Assembly (NCBI RefSeq): GCF_935822925.1
Contig: NZ_CAKXZS010000025.1
Coordinates: forward strand, 19,341 to 83,340
DNA length: 64,000 nucleotides
Source of the DNA: Mesorhizobium ventifaucium
Lineage (GTDB): Bacteria; Pseudomonadota; Alphaproteobacteria; Rhizobiales; Rhizobiaceae
Direction: 5' to 3'
A model generated the notes under the pieces. The model was not told the origin of the DNA. It searched no databases and saw nothing but the letters and a program-made list of their open reading frames with translations. Shown here piece by piece: positions 45,675-53,913 of this stretch. The position numbers and the translations under genes were made by a program. Numbering within the stretch: the first letter of the stretch is position 1; every line of letters starts with the position of its first letter.

Positions 45675-45995
45675 TCAGGTGTTCTTGATCTGCTCGATTG
45701 CCTGCGCCATCAAATCGTCCATGGTGCGGCGAATCTGGTGGTCCGACTGGACGACCCCGGCTTCGTCGAAATCCTTGCGGATCTTGCGGAAAACGTCGTG
45801 GTCGCCGGCTTCCTCGATATCGGCGAGAACGACCTGGCTGGCATAGGCTTCGGCGTCGGCCCCGGCCTTGCCGAGCTTTTCGGCGGCCCACAGGCCGAGC
45901 GCCTTGTTGCGGCGGGCCGCGGCTTTGAACCGGAGTTCCTCGTCGATTACGAATTTTCGCTCGAAGCCCTCCTCGCGATCTTTCATGCTGCTCAT
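45675..45995 (-). CDS. F1-ATPase inhibitor subunit zeta (DUF1476)
   Basis: 106 aa: MSSMKDREEGFERKFVIDEE LRFKAAARRNKALGLWAAEK at the start, then HDVFRKIRKDFDEAGV near the end. This is the zeta subunit of alphaproteobacteria, which binds the F1 part of ATP synthase and blocks ATP hydrolysis with its N-terminal segment. GGAGG lies 6 bases before the start at 45995, and a terminator follows. It is encoded away from the atp operon, as usual. Confidence 0.93.
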   Translation of the reverse strand: MSSMKDREEGFERKFVIDEELRFKAAARRNKALGLWAAEKLGKAGADAEAYASQVVLADIEEAGDHDVFRKIRKDFDEAGVVQSDHQIRRTMDDLMAQAIEQIKNT

Positions 45996-46272
45996 GGCAT
46001 CCCTCCGGTGAAATCCGATTTGGTTGGCGGTCGAAATGTGTGTATCGCCCTGCACAAACCAAAAGGCCGCGGGCCGGTCAATATGCTACGTCACTTGCTG
46101 CGCTGCGGCATTTCATTCCGGAAAGCGGTGATTGAAAGGATTTGCCGATTGAGCAAACAGTGCGATTGGGATAGACACCGGCATTGAACCCCTACCGTTG
46201 CCGCACTAATTTAGGCGGACGGACAGGAACTGGTCGCTTGCCGCCTGCCCGGAAATCCAGAGAAAAAATCAG

Positions 46273-47067
46273 ATGAAAAATCGCCGCCGCATTTATGAAG
46301 GCAAGGCCAAGATCCTCTATGAGGGCCCTGAGCCGGGAACACTGATCCAATTCTTCAAGGACGACGCGACCGCTTTCAACAAGAAAAAGCACGAAATCGT
46401 CGATGGCAAGGGTGTGCTCAACAACCGCATTTCCGAGCACATCTTCAACCATCTCAACCGGATGGGCATTCCAACCCATTTCATCCGCCGGCTCAACATG
46501 CGCGAGCAGCTGATCAAGGAAGTCGAGATCATCCCGCTCGAGGTGGTCGTGCGCAACGTCGCCGCCGGCTCACTGGCCAAGCGTCTTGGCATCGAGGAAG
46601 GCACCGTGCTGCCGCGCTCGATCATCGAATTCTATTACAAGGCCGATGCGCTCGACGACCCGATGGTGTCTGAAGAGCACATCACCGCTTTCGGCTGGGC
46701 AAGCCCGCAGGAGATCGACGACGTCATGGCGCTGGCCATCCGCGTCAACGACTTCCTCTCCGGCCTATTCATGGGCGTTGGCATTCAGCTTGTCGACTTC
46801 AAGATCGAATGCGGCCGGCTGTTCGAAGGCGACATGATGCGCATCGTCGTTGCCGACGAGATCTCGCCGGACTCGTGCCGTCTATGGGACGTGGCGACCC
46901 AGGACAAGCTCGACAAGGATCGTTTCCGCCGCGACATGGGCGGCTTGGTCGAAGCCTATCAGGAAGTCGCCCGCCGCCTCGGCATCATGAACGAGAACGA
47001 GCCGCCGCGTCCCGCCGGACCAGTGCTCGTCGCCTCGACCGATGGCGTCAAAGGCAAGCCCCACTGA
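46273..47067 (+). CDS. purC: Phosphoribosylaminoimidazole-succinocarboxamide (SAICAR) synthase
   Basis: 264 aa. It joins CAIR and aspartate with ATP in purine synthesis. Conserved regions are RRIYEGKAKILYEGPEPGTL, PLEVVVRNVAAGSLAKRLGI, LVDFKIECGRLFEGD and ADEISPDSCRLWD. It leads the purC-purS-(84 aa)-purQ operon; spacing to purS is 40 bases. Confidence 0.97.
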   Translation: MKNRRRIYEGKAKILYEGPEPGTLIQFFKDDATAFNKKKHEIVDGKGVLNNRISEHIFNHLNRMGIPTHFIRRLNMREQLIKEVEIIPLEVVVRNVAAGSLAKRLGIEEGTVLPRSIIEFYYKADALDDPMVSEEHITAFGWASPQEIDDVMALAIRVNDFLSGLFMGVGIQLVDFKIECGRLFEGDMMRIVVADEISPDSCRLWDVATQDKLDKDRFRRDMGGLVEAYQEVARRLGIMNENEPPRPAGPVLVASTDGVKGKPH

Positions 47068-47107
47068 GATTTTTGCCGCTCAATACTGCGAACAGGAGAT
47101 GTCCAGC

Positions 47108-47350
47108 GTGATCAAGGCCCGCATTACCGTCACCCTCAAGAACGGCGTGCTCGACCCGCAAGGCAAGGCGATCGAACACGCATTGTCCGGGATGGGCTTT
47201 GACGGCGTCGGCCAGGTGCGGCAGGGCAAGGTTTTCGATGTCGAGCTTGCTGAGAGCGACAAGGCCAAGGCCGAAGCCGATCTCAAAGCTATGTGTGACA
47301 AGCTTCTGGCGAATACGGTGATTGAGAACTATAGTGTGGCCATTACCTGA
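47108..47350 (+). CDS. purS: Phosphoribosylformylglycinamidine synthase subunit PurS
   Basis: 80 aa, small subunit of the three-part FGAM synthase. IKARITVTLKNGVLDPQGKA IEHALSGMGFDGVGQVRQGK is the PurS pattern. GTG 47108 is chosen because CAGGAG lies 9 bases upstream and the family N-terminus follows directly; the ATG at 47099 sits right on that ribosome site. Confidence 0.95.
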   Translation: MIKARITVTLKNGVLDPQGKAIEHALSGMGFDGVGQVRQGKVFDVELAESDKAKAEADLKAMCDKLLANTVIENYSVAIT

Positions 47351-47368
47351 GGTTGTGCCGGAGGGTAT

Positions 47369-47623
47369 ATGACTGAAGCCACGAACGAGTTGATGTACGA
47401 GCTGCTGAAGCGTGTGCACCACGAAGTTGCTGAACTTCGACAAGATGTTTCCGAAGTGAAGCGGGAGTTGAACGTCGTTCGGAGTCCCATGGTCGCAACC
47501 CAAAGCGACATCCATAACATTTACGGCATTCTTGGCCGTCAAGACGATCGTCTCGAACGCATAGAACGCCGTCTCGAATTGCGCGAACTTGCCGAAGCCC
47601 AGAGGCCTTTCGAACCGAAATGA
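47369..47623 (+). CDS. Small coiled-coil protein between purS and purQ
   Basis: 84 aa: YELLKRVHHEVAELRQDVSE VKREL and RQDDRLERIERRLELRELAE are heptad-like, predicting two coiled-coil helices. GGAGGG lies 4 bases before the ATG, and the stop overlaps the purQ start (ATGA), so it is translated with purQ. No known domain. Such proteins resemble the small 'DUF4164-like' coiled coils. A role with FGAM synthase is only suggested by position. Confidence 0.78.
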   Translation: MTEATNELMYELLKRVHHEVAELRQDVSEVKRELNVVRSPMVATQSDIHNIYGILGRQDDRLERIERRLELRELAEAQRPFEPK

Positions 47624-48288
47624 AATCAGCCGTCGTTCTTCTCCCGGGCCTCAACCGTGACCGCGACATGATCGCGGCGCTGACCAAGATTTCGGGAACA
47701 CCACCGGTCACCGTCTGGCAGACCGACACCGAAATCCCCGATGTCGACCTGATCACCATTCCCGGCGGCTTCTCCTTCGGCGATTATCTGCGCTGCGGCG
47801 CCATTGCCGCGCGCATGCCGGTGATGCGGGCGGTCGCCGAAAAGGCGGCCAAAGGGGTCATGGTCATCGGCGTCTGCAACGGCTTCCAGATCCTGGTCGA
47901 GGCCGGCCTCTTGCCGGGCGCGTTGATGCGCAACACGTCGCTGAAATTCGTCTGCCGGCAAGTCAAGCTGCAGATCACCAACGCTAACACGATGTTCACC
48001 CGCCGCTATCAGCCAGGGCAGATCATTCGCTCGCCGGTGGCGCATCATGACGGCAATTACTTTGCCGACGCCGAGACGCTGGGCAGGCTCGAAGGCGAAG
48101 GCCAGGTCGTGTTTCGCTATGCCGAAGGCACCAATCCCAACGGCTCGATCAACGACATTGCCGGCATCATCAATGGCCAGGGCAATGTGCTCGGCTTGAT
48201 GCCGCATCCCGAGAACCTGATCGAAGCGGCGCATGGCGGCAGCGACGGCCGGGCACTGTTCGAAAGTGCCCTCGGCATCGCCGCTTGA
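47620..48288 (+). CDS. purQ: Phosphoribosylformylglycinamidine synthase glutaminase subunit PurQ
   Basis: 222 aa, class I glutamine amidotransferase that feeds ammonia to PurL. It starts MKSAVVLLPGLNRDRDMIAA. The nucleophile Cys is in VIGVCNGFQILVEAGLLPGA, and the catalytic His and Glu are in GLMPHPENLIEAAHGG. Length is normal for PurQ. Confidence 0.96.
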   Translation: MKSAVVLLPGLNRDRDMIAALTKISGTPPVTVWQTDTEIPDVDLITIPGGFSFGDYLRCGAIAARMPVMRAVAEKAAKGVMVIGVCNGFQILVEAGLLPGALMRNTSLKFVCRQVKLQITNANTMFTRRYQPGQIIRSPVAHHDGNYFADAETLGRLEGEGQVVFRYAEGTNPNGSINDIAGIINGQGNVLGLMPHPENLIEAAHGGSDGRALFESALGIAA

Positions 48289-48333
48289 TATCTTCAGCCT
48301 TCATCTTTTTTCCGAATTCGATATAGGCGCCGC

Positions 48334-48750
48334 ATGAGCCCGAGACAGACGATCGCCCGCCTCGCACTCGTCGCCACCGCCGGCCTTGTGCTCGCCTCCT
48401 GCCAGTCGAAGCCGAAAAGCGCACCGGCGCCTTCTGGCAAGAGTGCGGCGCTGCTTGCCATGGAACAGGTGGCGATCGCCGCCCACAAATGCTGGATCGC
48501 CAGCAAGGATCCCGCTTTCAAGCCCTATCAGATGGCCAACGAGCTGAACTCGTTCACCGGCACGCCGCGCTTCCTGCTGGTCCCGGCCAAGCATTATGGC
48601 GCAAAGCCGTTGCTGGTCGTGCAGGCGCAAGGCAATTCACGCCGGGTGGACGTGTACGGTCCGCTGATGAACGAGCCGCTCGGCGCACGCGTCGGCTCGG
48701 ACATTGCCCGCTGGCAGGCCGGCAACCCGGCCTGCGGTGCGGCTGCATAG
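48334..48750 (+). CDS. Hypothetical lipoprotein
   Basis: 138 aa. The signal MSPRQTIARLALVATAGLVL ASC has a lipobox LASC. The mature part (CQSKPKSAPAPSGKSAALLA, then IAAHKCWIASKDPAFKPYQM) has two further Cys residues. Likely an outer-membrane or inner-membrane lipoprotein; function unknown. It follows purQ by 45 bases. Confidence 0.82.
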   Translation: MSPRQTIARLALVATAGLVLASCQSKPKSAPAPSGKSAALLAMEQVAIAAHKCWIASKDPAFKPYQMANELNSFTGTPRFLLVPAKHYGAKPLLVVQAQGNSRRVDVYGPLMNEPLGARVGSDIARWQAGNPACGAAA

Positions 48751-48870
48751 CGTCATGGCTTGCTGCAGATCGCCGGCCTGGTCATAGGGCTGACCGGGCT
48801 TGTCCTGCAAATCTGCATCACCATTGCGGCTTCGATGGCGGCTTGAGACGGGGGCACGCGAGGCGTATTT

Positions 48871-49122
48871 TCAATCCCAGAACCGCCTCAGACCCTCACG
48901 GTGGGCGTCGGCACGCGAGATGCCGATATCCTTGAGCTGATCGTCGGTCATTTCCAGCAAGACCAGCCGGCTGCGCCGGCGATCCAGCAGGCTGTTGATC
49001 CGGTTTGCGAGTGAGCTGACCATTCGCACCACGCGACGGACGTAGCCTTGCCGGCCTGACGGGCGGGCTCCGGGCAATTCAGCTCTTTTGTAACGGATTG
49101 TATCGATTGCAGCCATTTTCAT
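48871..49122 (-). CDS. DUF1127 family small protein
   Basis: 83 aa. The C-terminal part LVLLEMTDDQLKDIGISRAD AHREGLRRFWD is the DUF1127 motif with DIGISR; the N-terminal part is basic. DUF1127 proteins in Agrobacterium and Rhodobacter (such as CcaF1) influence RNA and metabolism. The start is 49122 or 49116. It is divergent from the MocR regulator gene. Confidence 0.88.
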   Translation of the reverse strand: MKMAAIDTIRYKRAELPGARPSGRQGYVRRVVRMVSSLANRINSLLDRRRSRLVLLEMTDDQLKDIGISRADAHREGLRRFWD

Positions 49123-49216
49123 GCCACCGTAATTCGAGATTGTACCCTTTTGTCGCGCAGTTCATATGTATTGACTCTTAATTCGGTGCAATATAGAAAA
49201 TTGTCACCATGACAAA
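49123..49216. promoter_or_regulatory. Divergent promoter region with a palindrome over the mocR-type start codon
   Basis: 86 bases separate the DUF1127 gene and the MocR regulator. TTGACT (49171-49176) and TATAGA/TAGAAA (49192-49199) form a promoter for the regulator. A perfect palindrome TTGTCA-CCA-TGACAA (49201-49215) covers the ATG at 49209, a likely autoregulatory site for the GntR-type domain. Confidence 0.5.
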
Positions 49217-50621
49217 TTGGCTTCCCGATCTTACGTCTAGCTCCGGGCCCCTGTATCAGCGGCTTGCAAATTCCATCGAAACGGACATCGACCGTGGGGC
49301 GATCGCCGCGGGGGCGAAACTGCCGCCGCAGCGCGATCTGGCATACGACATCGGCACGACCGTCGGCACGGTCGGTCGGGCCTACCAATTGTTGCGCGAG
49401 CGGGGGCTGGTAAGCGGCGAAGTCGGACGCGGAACCTATGTCCTGGGCCGGCATGACACCAAAACCGATCTGCTGGCGCCCGACCCGCACGTGGAAGGCA
49501 CGCGCTCTATCGATGCGCCTCGCGGCAAGCTGCGCTTCGACAGCACGGCCGCGCCTGATACTGGCCAGGGCGCCATTGTCGCCGATGTGCTGTCGCGCAC
49601 GGCGCAGGACCATCCGTATGAGATTTCAAGCTATACGCGGGATTTTCCCGACCGCTGGTTCGAGGCCGGCTGCAGCTGGCTGTCGCGAAATTCGTTTCGC
49701 CCGAGCCGCGATGGCATCGTTCCGACGCTCGGCACCCATGCCGCGGTTATGGCGACGATTGCCGCGCTGACCACGCCCGGCGACTATATCGTCTTCGAGC
49801 ACCTCACTTATTCGCAAATTTCACGCAGCGCCGGCCTGATCGGCCGCCGCACGGCGCTGGTGACGTCGGACGCGGAAGGGCTCGATCCAGAGGATTTCGA
49901 GCGCGTCTGCGCGCAAAAACACCCGAAAATGATGTTCCTGATGCCGACGGCCCAGAACCCTACACTTGTAACGCTGTCGGCAACGCGCCGCGAGGCCATC
50001 GCGCGCGTCGCACGCGAATACAATGTCATCCTGATCGAGGACGATCTCTATGGCGATCTGACCGACGACCCGACGCCGCTCCTGGCCGAATATGCCCCCG
50101 AACGGACCATCGTTGCCGGCGGCCTGTCGAAATCCGTTGCGGCGGGCGTTCGCGGCGGCTGGCTCGCCTGTCCGCCGGCCTATCGCCACCGGATCCGGGT
50201 CGCTCACAAGATGCTGACGGGCGGCCTCCCCTTCCTGCTGGCGGAAGTGTGTAGCCGGCTGGTTCTGTCCGGCCAAGCCAGCGAGATGCGCAAGCGCAGC
50301 ATCGTCGAGATCAACGCGCGCATGGCGATCGTGCGCAAGACGTTGGCGGGATTCGACTTCAACGCACTAGACAATGTGCCCTTCGTCTGGCTCACCCTGC
50401 CCGATCCATGGCTTTCCGGCACGTTCAAGAATGCCTGTCTCGAACATGGCGTGCTCATCGACGATGAGGACGAGTTCAAGGCGGGCCGTTCCGCGCAGGT
50501 TTTTCACGGCGTGCGGTTTGGCGTTTCACAGCCGGAGCGACGAGAGGACATCGCGGGCGGCGTCGGCGTGATCCGGCGGCTGCTGGACGAGGGCCGCGCC
50601 GGTTACGACAGCTTCTCGTGA
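49209..50621 (+). CDS. MocR-type regulator (GntR DNA-binding plus aminotransferase domain)
   Basis: 470 aa. The winged-helix N-terminus is LYQRLANSIETDIDRGAIAA GAKLPPQRDLAYDIGTTVGT VGRAYQLL. Residues about 110-470 are a fold-type I aminotransferase-like domain with VILIEDDLYGDLTDDP (PLP Asp) and TIVAGGLSKSVAAGVRGGWL (PLP Lys). MocR regulators sense PLP-linked amines or amino acids. Adjacent to a DUF1127 gene it may control. Confidence 0.92.
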   Translation: MTNWLPDLTSSSGPLYQRLANSIETDIDRGAIAAGAKLPPQRDLAYDIGTTVGTVGRAYQLLRERGLVSGEVGRGTYVLGRHDTKTDLLAPDPHVEGTRSIDAPRGKLRFDSTAAPDTGQGAIVADVLSRTAQDHPYEISSYTRDFPDRWFEAGCSWLSRNSFRPSRDGIVPTLGTHAAVMATIAALTTPGDYIVFEHLTYSQISRSAGLIGRRTALVTSDAEGLDPEDFERVCAQKHPKMMFLMPTAQNPTLVTLSATRREAIARVAREYNVILIEDDLYGDLTDDPTPLLAEYAPERTIVAGGLSKSVAAGVRGGWLACPPAYRHRIRVAHKMLTGGLPFLLAEVCSRLVLSGQASEMRKRSIVEINARMAIVRKTLAGFDFNALDNVPFVWLTLPDPWLSGTFKNACLEHGVLIDDEDEFKAGRSAQVFHGVRFGVSQPERREDIAGGVGVIRRLLDEGRAGYDSFS

Positions 50622-50764
50622 AGCGGCTTGAAACCGGCGGGCCGAGTGGCGATCTTTCGCTACTTGCTGCACCCTTTCCATCGTTTTTCGTCGCTTGATG
50701 GGTGTATCGGCTGCAAAGCTTGCGATAAGACGGGTTTCGATCCCAAGGATATAAATTGCCGCCC

Positions 50765-53005
50765 ATGACCATTTCCAATTCCGTGCCGATCACTCCGGAA
50801 CTCATTGCCGCGCACGGGCTGAAGCCCGACGAATATCAGCGCATCCTCGACCTGGTCGGGCGCGAGCCGAGCTTTACCGAGCTCGGCATCTTTTCGGCGA
50901 TGTGGAACGAGCACTGCTCGTACAAATCCTCAAGAAAATGGCTGCGCACGCTGCCGACCACCGGGCCGCAGGTCATCCAGGGGCCGGGCGAGAATGCCGG
51001 TGTGGTCGATATCGGCGATGGCGACTGCCTCGTCTTCAAGATGGAGAGCCATAACCACCCCTCCTTCATCGAGCCTTATCAGGGTGCGGCGACCGGCGTC
51101 GGCGGCATCCTGCGCGATGTCTTCACCATGGGCGCCCGGCCGATCGCGGCAATGAACGCGCTGCGCTTCGGTGCGCCGGACCATCCCAAGACCAAGCATC
51201 TGGTTGCCGGCGTCGTTGCCGGCGTCGGCGGCTACGGCAATTCGTTCGGCGTGCCGACGGTCGGCGGCGAGGTCAATTTCGACGCGCGCTACAATGGCAA
51301 TATCCTGGTCAACGCCTTCGCGGCGGGGCTCGCCAAGACCGACGCGATCTTCCTGTCGGAAGCCAAGGGCGTCGGCTTGCCGGTCGTCTATCTCGGCGCC
51401 AAGACCGGCCGCGACGGTGTCGGCGGCGCCACCATGGCCTCGGCCGAATTCGACGACAGGATCGACGAGAAACGGCCCACCGTTCAGGTCGGCGACCCGT
51501 TCACCGAAAAATGCCTGCTCGAAGCCTGCCTCGAACTGATGGCGTCCGGCGCCGTCATCGCCATCCAGGACATGGGTGCTGCCGGCCTCACCTGCTCGGC
51601 GGTCGAGATGGGCGCCAAGGGCGACCTCGGCATCGAGCTCGACCTCGACAAGGTGCCGGTGCGCGAGGAGCGCATGAGCGCCTATGAGATGATGCTGTCG
51701 GAGAGCCAGGAGCGCATGCTGATGGTGCTGCGCCCCGAAAAGGAAAAGCAGGCCGAGGCGATCTTCCACAAATGGGGCCTGGACTTCGCCATCGTTGGCA
51801 AAACAACCGACGATCTCCGCTTTCGCGTGCTGCACCAGGGCGACGAGGTCGCCAATCTGCCGATCAAGGACCTTGGCGACCAGGCGCCGGAATATGACCG
51901 TCCCTGGACCGAGCCGAAGAGGCCGGCGCCCCTGGTGGCCGGCGATGCACCGCAAGCCGATGTCGCCGAGGCGCTGCTGAAACTGCTTGGCGGACCCGAC
52001 CTGTCCTCGCGCCGCTGGGTATGGGAACAATACGACACATTGATCCAAGGGAATTCGCTGCAGCTTCCGGGCGGCGATGCCGGCGTGGTGCGCGTCGAGG
52101 GTCATCCGACCAAGGCGCTTGCCTTCTCCTCCGACGTGACGCCGCGCTATTGCGAGGCCGACCCTTACGAGGGCGGCAAGCAGGCGGTGGCGGAATGCTG
52201 GCGCAATCTGACCGCCACCGGCGCCCTGCCGCTCGCGGCCACCGACAATCTCAATTTCGGCAATCCGGAACGACCCGAGATCATGGGCCAGTTGGTCGGC
52301 GCCGTGAAAGGCATCGGCGACGCCTGCCGCGCGCTCGGCTTTCCGATCGTCTCCGGCAATGTCTCGCTCTACAACGAAACCAACGGACGAGGCATCTTGC
52401 CGACGCCGACCATCGGCGGCGTCGGACTGATCGCCGACTGGTCCAGGATGGCGCGGATCGGCTTTGCCGCCGAGGGCCAGATGATCCTGCTGGTCGGCGC
52501 CCCGTCCATGTGGGGAACGCATCTCGCCCAGTCGGCCTATATGCGCGACATCCATGGCCGCACCGATGGCCCGCCGCCGCCGGTCGACCTCGACCATGAA
52601 AAGCGCGTCGGCGACCATGTACGCGCCTTGATCGCCTCCGGCGTCGTCACATCAGCACACGACGTTTCCGACGGCGGCATTGCCGTCGCGCTGGCCGAGA
52701 TGGCGATGGCGTCCGGCATCGGCGCGACCGTCCCCGGCCTGGTCGGGACCGATCCGATCCCGGTCTGGTTCGGTGAGGATCAGAGCCGCTATCTCTTGAC
52801 TCTGTCGATCGATCCGCAGAGCGACGAATGGGATGCAATTCGCGAACAGCAAAGCAAGCTCGGCATTTTCGCGCCGTGGATCGGCTCGACGGGCGGCCGT
52901 GAGTTGAAACTCGGCGAGGCGCGGGCGATCCCTGTCGGCGAATTGACCGCTGCCCACGAATCCTGGTTTCCTCGCTTCATGGCAAATGAGGTCGTGGACC
53001 CCTGA
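50765..53005 (+). CDS. purL: Phosphoribosylformylglycinamidine synthase subunit PurL
   Basis: 746 aa, the small-type PurL that works with PurQ and PurS. GIFSAMWNEHCSYKSSRKWL and VFKMESHNHPSFIEPYQGAA at the start, then SGAVIAIQDMGAAGLTCSAV EM. The ATG at 50765 gives MTISNSVPITPEL; AAGGA lies about 17 bases before. It is separated from purQ by four unrelated genes. Confidence 0.97.
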   Translation: MTISNSVPITPELIAAHGLKPDEYQRILDLVGREPSFTELGIFSAMWNEHCSYKSSRKWLRTLPTTGPQVIQGPGENAGVVDIGDGDCLVFKMESHNHPSFIEPYQGAATGVGGILRDVFTMGARPIAAMNALRFGAPDHPKTKHLVAGVVAGVGGYGNSFGVPTVGGEVNFDARYNGNILVNAFAAGLAKTDAIFLSEAKGVGLPVVYLGAKTGRDGVGGATMASAEFDDRIDEKRPTVQVGDPFTEKCLLEACLELMASGAVIAIQDMGAAGLTCSAVEMGAKGDLGIELDLDKVPVREERMSAYEMMLSESQERMLMVLRPEKEKQAEAIFHKWGLDFAIVGKTTDDLRFRVLHQGDEVANLPIKDLGDQAPEYDRPWTEPKRPAPLVAGDAPQADVAEALLKLLGGPDLSSRRWVWEQYDTLIQGNSLQLPGGDAGVVRVEGHPTKALAFSSDVTPRYCEADPYEGGKQAVAECWRNLTATGALPLAATDNLNFGNPERPEIMGQLVGAVKGIGDACRALGFPIVSGNVSLYNETNGRGILPTPTIGGVGLIADWSRMARIGFAAEGQMILLVGAPSMWGTHLAQSAYMRDIHGRTDGPPPPVDLDHEKRVGDHVRALIASGVVTSAHDVSDGGIAVALAEMAMASGIGATVPGLVGTDPIPVWFGEDQSRYLLTLSIDPQSDEWDAIREQQSKLGIFAPWIGSTGGRELKLGEARAIPVGELTAAHESWFPRFMANEVVDP

Positions 53006-53091
53006 TTTGATTGAGTGGGCCCGTTTCGGTGTGGTTCATCCGCCGTTTCGATCATATCTATGAGATCACGACCTGAACAAGGAATCCTCGC

Positions 53092-53325
53092 ATGGCAATG
53101 GACGCGCACGACATCGAACGGTTGATCAAGGAAGGCATTCCGGACGCCAAGGTGACGATTCGCGACCTGGCCGGCGACGGCGATCATTATGCGGCCGAAG
53201 TGGTGGCCGAAAGCTTTCGCGGCAAAAGCCGCGTCCAGCAGCATCAGATGGTCTATGACGCGCTGAAGGGCAATATGGGCGGCGTGCTGCACGCGCTCGC
53301 TTTGCAGACCAGCGTGCCGGAGTAA
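53092..53325 (+). CDS. BolA family protein
   Basis: 77 aa: MDAHDIERLIKEGIPDAKVT IRDLAGDGDHYAAEVVAESF and SRVQQHQMVYDALKGNMGGV LHALAL are the BolA fold, with the conserved His that binds an iron-sulfur cluster with a glutaredoxin. The glutaredoxin gene follows. Confidence 0.95.
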   Translation: MAMDAHDIERLIKEGIPDAKVTIRDLAGDGDHYAAEVVAESFRGKSRVQQHQMVYDALKGNMGGVLHALALQTSVPE

Positions 53326-53467
53326 GCTTTGAGGCTGAAGTGGCCTGGGTCGTGGATTTTGCGCCATTTGCGTGACGAGGCGGCAAACGTCTTGTTTCAG
53401 GCAACCTATGGGTTTATTTGAAAGGGATGTTTCGAGCCCGACTCTCGCGGGCATGAAAGGATTCTCT

Positions 53468-53803
53468 ATGAGCGGTATCAACGACTACATCGACAGCGAA
53501 GTGAGGGGCAACGACGTCGTTCTCTTTATGAAGGGCACGCCGGGTTTCCCGCAATGCGGATTTTCCGGTCAGGTCGTGCAGATCCTCGACTATATCGGGG
53601 CCGACTACAAGGGCGTCGACGTGCTGACCTCGGCCGAGCTGCGGCAAGGTATCAAGGAATACTCCAACTGGCCGACGATCCCTCAGCTCTACGTCAAGGG
53701 TGAGTTCGTCGGCGGTTGCGACATCGTCCGCGAAATGTTCCAGGCTGGCGAACTGCAGACGTTCCTCGTCGAAAAGGGCGTCAGCGTCAAAGGCGCCGCC
53801 TGA
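53468..53803 (+). CDS. grxD: Monothiol glutaredoxin, Grx4 type
   Basis: 111 aa. VVLFMKGTPGFPQCGFSGQV holds the CGFS active site; WPTIPQLYVKGEFVGGCDIV is the glutathione-binding part. CGFS glutaredoxins carry [2Fe-2S] clusters with BolA partners. The start at 53468 has AAAGGA 6 bases upstream. A rho-independent terminator follows at 53869-53893. Confidence 0.96.
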   Translation: MSGINDYIDSEVRGNDVVLFMKGTPGFPQCGFSGQVVQILDYIGADYKGVDVLTSAELRQGIKEYSNWPTIPQLYVKGEFVGGCDIVREMFQAGELQTFLVEKGVSVKGAA

Positions 53804-53868
53804 CGAACATTTAGGGCATTTCGCCAAGCTGATTATTTTCCCACTATCGGGGCACAAGACGAATGAAT

Positions 53869-53893
53869 GCGCCGGTGCGCCGGCGCTTTTTCG
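53869..53893 (+). terminator. Rho-independent terminator after grxD
   Basis: GCGCCGG-TGCG-CCGGCGC followed by TTTTTCG, the stem being seven G/C-rich pairs. It closes the purL-bolA-grxD transcript. Confidence 0.85.
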
Positions 53894-53913
53894 TTTGAAG
53901 ATCGGACTTTGCC

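Noticed and set aside
50930..52618. 562-residue minus-strand frame
   Set aside because: Antisense of purL, with no protein features of its own.
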